Origin: Lobulomyces angularis
Taxonomy: Eukaryota; Chytridiomycota; Chytridiomycetes; Lobulomycetales; Lobulomycetaceae
DNA: 10,024 bases
Reading direction: 5' to 3'
Assembly (NCBI GenBank): GCA_027604685.1
Contig: JADHYX010000119.1
Location: 1-10,024 of the forward strand
How positions within the stretch are numbered: the first letter of the stretch is position 1; each line of letters opens with the position of its first letter. Shown one piece after another: positions 7,269 to 10,024 of the stretch. Under the pieces are notes generated by a model, which was given only the letters and a program-made list of their open reading frames with translations, was not told where the DNA came from and did no database searches. The translations under genes were made by a program, and so were the position numbers.

Positions 7269-7693
7269 TACTGTAGCTGGCAATCAAATTACAACACTCA
7301 AAAAAACAATGTAAAAGATAATTCTAAAATAAACTATTTTAATTCCACAATTTTTATATTTTTTTTATTCTTGACTAAAAAAAAAAAATTTTTTTTTAAA
7401 AAAACCACAATACAATTTATTGATTTTTTTTACTAAGATATTTAAGTAAAAAGAATTAACAATAAAATAAAAAGAAAATAACTAGAAACACTTCTTTTAC
7501 TGCAGTAAAAACCGAGAAAAGTGAGTCAATCCACTCAAAAGAGGCAGTTAGAAGTGTCAGACACAGACCAAAATAGCATTTTATTAAAAAAACTTAAATT
7601 TGATGTAAATAAGATTAATTAAATAAAAAGTTTTGTTGTATTTTATGTTGCTTTTTTTTATATCAAATTCAACTAATCAAAAACTTTTAGCCC
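7269..7693. promoter_or_regulatory. Divergent promoter region, SET gene and GID7
   Basis: There are 425 bp between the two start codons. From about 7350 to 7440 it consists of alternating long T and A runs, as in poly(dA:dT) nucleosome-poor promoters. From about 7490 to 7590 there is a GC-raised island (see separate entry). Then comes AT-rich sequence ending in CTTTTAG just before CCCATG, which could be a 3' splice site of a 5' intron. No TATA or factor site can be claimed. Confidence 0.45.
7506..7600 (+). other. Candidate 5' exon of the GID7 gene (coding or UTR)
   Basis: This island has clearly higher G+C than its surroundings. The plus frame after TAA (7506-7508) is open and reads KPRKVSQSTQKRQLEVSDTD, then QNSILLKKLKFD, up to a donor GTAAATAAG. 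Joined to the acceptor CTTTTAG (7684-7690) it enters the GID7 frame in phase 0, two residues before the annotated methionine. The upstream CTTTTACTGCAG resembles an acceptor, but the next codon is TAA and no in-frame ATG exists in the island. It is therefore either a 5'-UTR exon or a coding exon whose start and upstream splice I cannot locate. The other plus frame is also open for a while, so coding is not proved. Confidence 0.35.
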
Positions 7694-9945
7694 ATGAAAC
7701 CAACAGCTGAAGTAAGCGAAAATACATTTTCAACTAAAATCAAAGAAAACAAATCTATAAATGATGATTTAGTTAGATTGATCATTCAGAGCTTAGAAAC
7801 CTTGGGCTTTAAGTAAACTAAAATTTTTTCCAATTTTTACTTTATATGCTGCCTATAAACCATTGATGCTTTTCTAATTTTTTTTTATGTTAGTAATGCT
7901 GCAAATACATTACAGAATGAAGCTGGTGTTATGTTAGAGTTACCCACTGTTACTAAATTTCGGAATTTAGTTTTGGATGGGCAATGGGATCAATCAGAAG
8001 AATTGCTAAGTTTTTTAAATATACCAACGAAAGACAACTCGGTAATAAAATCAATTTTGTTTTTTTAAAGTTGCAATTAATTGGAATTTTCGAAATATAT
8101 ATAAATATATATATTTTTTTTTTGAACTTAGATCGTAAAATTTTTACTAAGAAAACAGAAATTTATGGAATTGTTAGAAAAGAATTTAATAAATGAAGCC
8201 TTAAAAGTCTTAAGAAATGAGTTACAGCCGATTGTCAACAGTACCCAGACGCGGACTTTGCATAAATTGTCAAGTTTAATTATGTGTAATAGTATTGAAG
8301 ATATCAAGGCAAAAGAGGATTGGCTGGGAATTGAGGGTGGTTCAAGGAAAGTTGTATTGGAGCAAGTCAGACGTATTATTTTATTAATTTTGGTTGTTAA
8401 TGCTTATTCTTAAAAATTAATAAAGAACATATACCGTCCTCGGTTATGATACCTGAAAATAGACTTGGATATTTATTGGACCAAGCACTGGAGTATCAAA
8501 AATCAAAATGTTTATACCATTATAGTTCAGATGAACAGATATCCTTGCTTGAGGACCATACATGCAATAGGTTCTACTCATTTTTTAACTAAAATCTCAA
8601 ATTTCTTTTTTCTTTTTCAAATAGGACTGATTTTCCTGGAAGTGCTTCACATGTTTTTGAGGAACATTCGGATGAAGTTTGGTATGTTTGCTTTTCTCAC
8701 AATGGAAAAATGCTTGCATCTGCTTCTAAAGATGCTACAGCCATAATATGGGATACAATTGTGAGTGATTTATAAATTAATTTTTTTTTTTTTTTATTAT
8801 TTTATATTTTATATTTATAGAATTTTAAGCCAGTTCACGTATTAGCAGGACACAAAGAAGCTATTTCTCATTGTACATGGTCTCCAAATGATACAAAACT
8901 TCTCACAGCATCGCATGATAAGACATTGAAATTGTGGAATGTTGAAGTAAAAACTAACAAAAAATTTTTTTTTTTGTAACTTTGATTACATTTAGAATGG
9001 GCAGCATGAACAAACATTTTTTAAACACAACGAGGCAGTTAGCTCTTGTTCCTGGTTGCCCAATGGTCAAAAATTTATATCAGGGTCAGTAGATAAATTT
9101 ATTTACCTGTGGAATTTAAAAGGAGATGTTTTGTATAAATGGGAAAACATTCGTTGTCACGATTTAGCTGTAAGTTATGATGGAAATTTGATGTACGCTA
9201 TTAGTGATAAGAAATTGATGATGTTTTCATTGAAAAATTTAAACAATATTTACCCTACTGCAACACCGACTCTGCCCGTAGTAGATGGAAATGTCACTAG
9301 TATTAATTCAACAGCAGATAATTCCAATTTTGTAGCACCACCAGTGTTTACTAACAATGTTCATAATGCCTATCCAAACAATGTCAGCAATAACGTTAGC
9401 ACTAATCTTCACAATGATTTAAACAACCATACGCACACTATGGAGGCGGAAGAGAGTAATTCTCTAGCCCCATTATTAGAAACATTTATGGAGGATCACC
9501 CAATAACATCCTTGTTTTTGTGCGAAGATAAAAGGTATGCTCTAGTGACACTTGCAACACAAGAAATACATCTCTGGGATTTAGAAGAAAAAAAAATTGT
9601 AAAACGATATATAGGGCACAAACAAGGAAGATTTATTATTAGAAGTTGTTTTGGTGGTGTTAAAAAAGGTTTCGTTTTAAGTGGAAGTGAAGGTATGAGA
9701 ATGTGATGCAAATTTCTTTAAAAATAAAATTCTCTAGATTCTCGAATTTATGTGTGGCATAGAGAAAGAGGTGACTTACTAGAATATTTGAGTGGACATT
9801 CAGGTTTACTATTTTCTTATATGTTGTAAAAATTTTATTTTATTTTTTTTTAGGTTGTGTAAGCTGTGTTTCATGGAATCCAAAATTTAACATGTTTGCA
9901 TCTGCCTCAGATGACCATACAATTCGTTTATGGACCAAAATTTGA
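7694..9945 (+). CDS. GID7: GID7/WDR26-type LisH-CTLH-WD40 subunit of the GID/CTLH E3 ligase
   Basis: Nine coding exons: 7694-7812, 7894-8041, 8132-8372, 8426-8570, 8625-8760, 8821-8946, 8996-9692, 9738-9803, 9854-9945; introns 81, 90, 53, 54, 60, 49, 45, 50 nt, all phases consistent; 589 residues. GID7/WDR26 is a scaffold of the GID/CTLH ubiquitin ligase (glucose-induced degradation in yeast) that links ring units and helps recruit substrates. LisH: DLVRLIIQSLETLGFNNAAN (about 25-44). CTLH: KFRNLVLDGQWDQSEELLSF onward (61 to about 120). The linker IPSSVMIPENRLGYLLDQAL (from about 172) is family-typical. The WD repeats start at HSDEVWYVCFSHNGK and include ASASKDATAIIWD, TASHDKTLKLWN, SGSVDKFIYLWN, QEIHLWDL, SGSEDSRIYVWHRERG and SASDDHTIRLW; the protein stops just after the last one. 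GRFIIRSCFGG is the signature between late blades. An Asn-rich insert (about 388-468) interrupts the propeller. An extra 5' exon may exist, so the start is the least sure part. Confidence 0.92.
8097..8122. repeat. AT-dinucleotide and T-run tract inside GID7 intron 2
   Basis: Alternating TA/AT sequence (ATATATATAAATATATATAT) is followed by a T10 run, just before the acceptor GAACTTAG (8124-8131). It is simple sequence and acts, if at all, as the pyrimidine-rich end of the intron. Confidence 0.7.
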
Positions 9946-10024
9946 TGATAAGAGTAATGATATTTAATAACCTTTAATAGTTTTTGGTAAATTGATGAAA
10001 GTTGTATGATTCAAATCTGGAAAA
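9946..10024. other. 3' flank of GID7 to window edge
   Basis: 79 bp of AT-rich sequence after the TGA at 9943-9945. No canonical AATAAA is visible before the edge; TTTAATAACC (about 9962-9971) is the nearest variant. No further gene can be called. Confidence 0.4.

Noticed and set aside
7269..7283. Upstream TTG start that would add five residues to the SET protein
   Set aside because: Non-ATG initiation is unlikely in a nuclear gene when an ATG follows at 7268 in the same frame.
1..10024. tRNA, rRNA, CRISPR, transposon ends or viral genes
   Set aside because: No cloverleaf with a B-box-like GGTTCGA, no rRNA-like block, no spaced repeats, no terminal inverted repeats and no transposase, reverse transcriptase or capsid motif were seen.

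Overview
This is a eukaryotic nuclear window. It is very AT-rich (roughly three quarters A+T by eye), with long A and T homopolymers. The genes are split by many short GT-AG introns, mostly 45-90 nt and up to 143 nt. Stops TAA, TAG and TGA are all used as stops under the standard code. The proteins are conserved housekeeping types. The C-terminal part of the GID7/WDR26 protein reads most like fungal versions, and SCO1 implies a respiring mitochondrion. My best guess is an AT-rich, early-diverging fungus (chytrid, Rozella or aphelid grade); this placement is inference.

Right two thirds, confident. A minus-strand SCO1 copper chaperone gene (3046-4172, 5 exons) is divergent from a plus-strand EAPP-like zinc-ribbon gene (4206-5025, 3 exons), with 33 bp between start codons. 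EAPP converges on a minus-strand SET-domain lysine methyltransferase gene (5217-7268, 6 exons). That gene is divergent from a plus-strand GID7/WDR26 gene (7694-9945, 9 coding exons), with a 425-bp gap containing a GC-raised island that may be a 5' exon. In all four models the intron phases match across every junction. The exon coordinates given are reconstructions from splice signals and protein conservation.

Left third, weaker. From 1949 a plus-strand gene encodes a signal-anchored protein with the N-terminal cysteine-rich (LDLa-like) domain of glucosidase II beta. Its frame closes at 2350-2352, but coding-like sequence seems to go on to 2898 through apparent frameshifts and stops, so it may be decaying. 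From 1 to 1948 no gene is certain. There is a possible plus-strand last exon at 34-146, a coding-like minus-strand last exon at 188-362, a speculative small minus-strand multi-exon gene at 504-1003, and a three-copy 31-32 bp tandem repeat at 1369-1463.

The genes do not form a pathway: mitochondrial copper delivery, a nuclear zinc-ribbon protein, protein lysine methylation and a ubiquitin-ligase subunit are simply packed in divergent and convergent pairs. I see no mobile element, CRISPR array, rRNA or tRNA, and no convincing new system.
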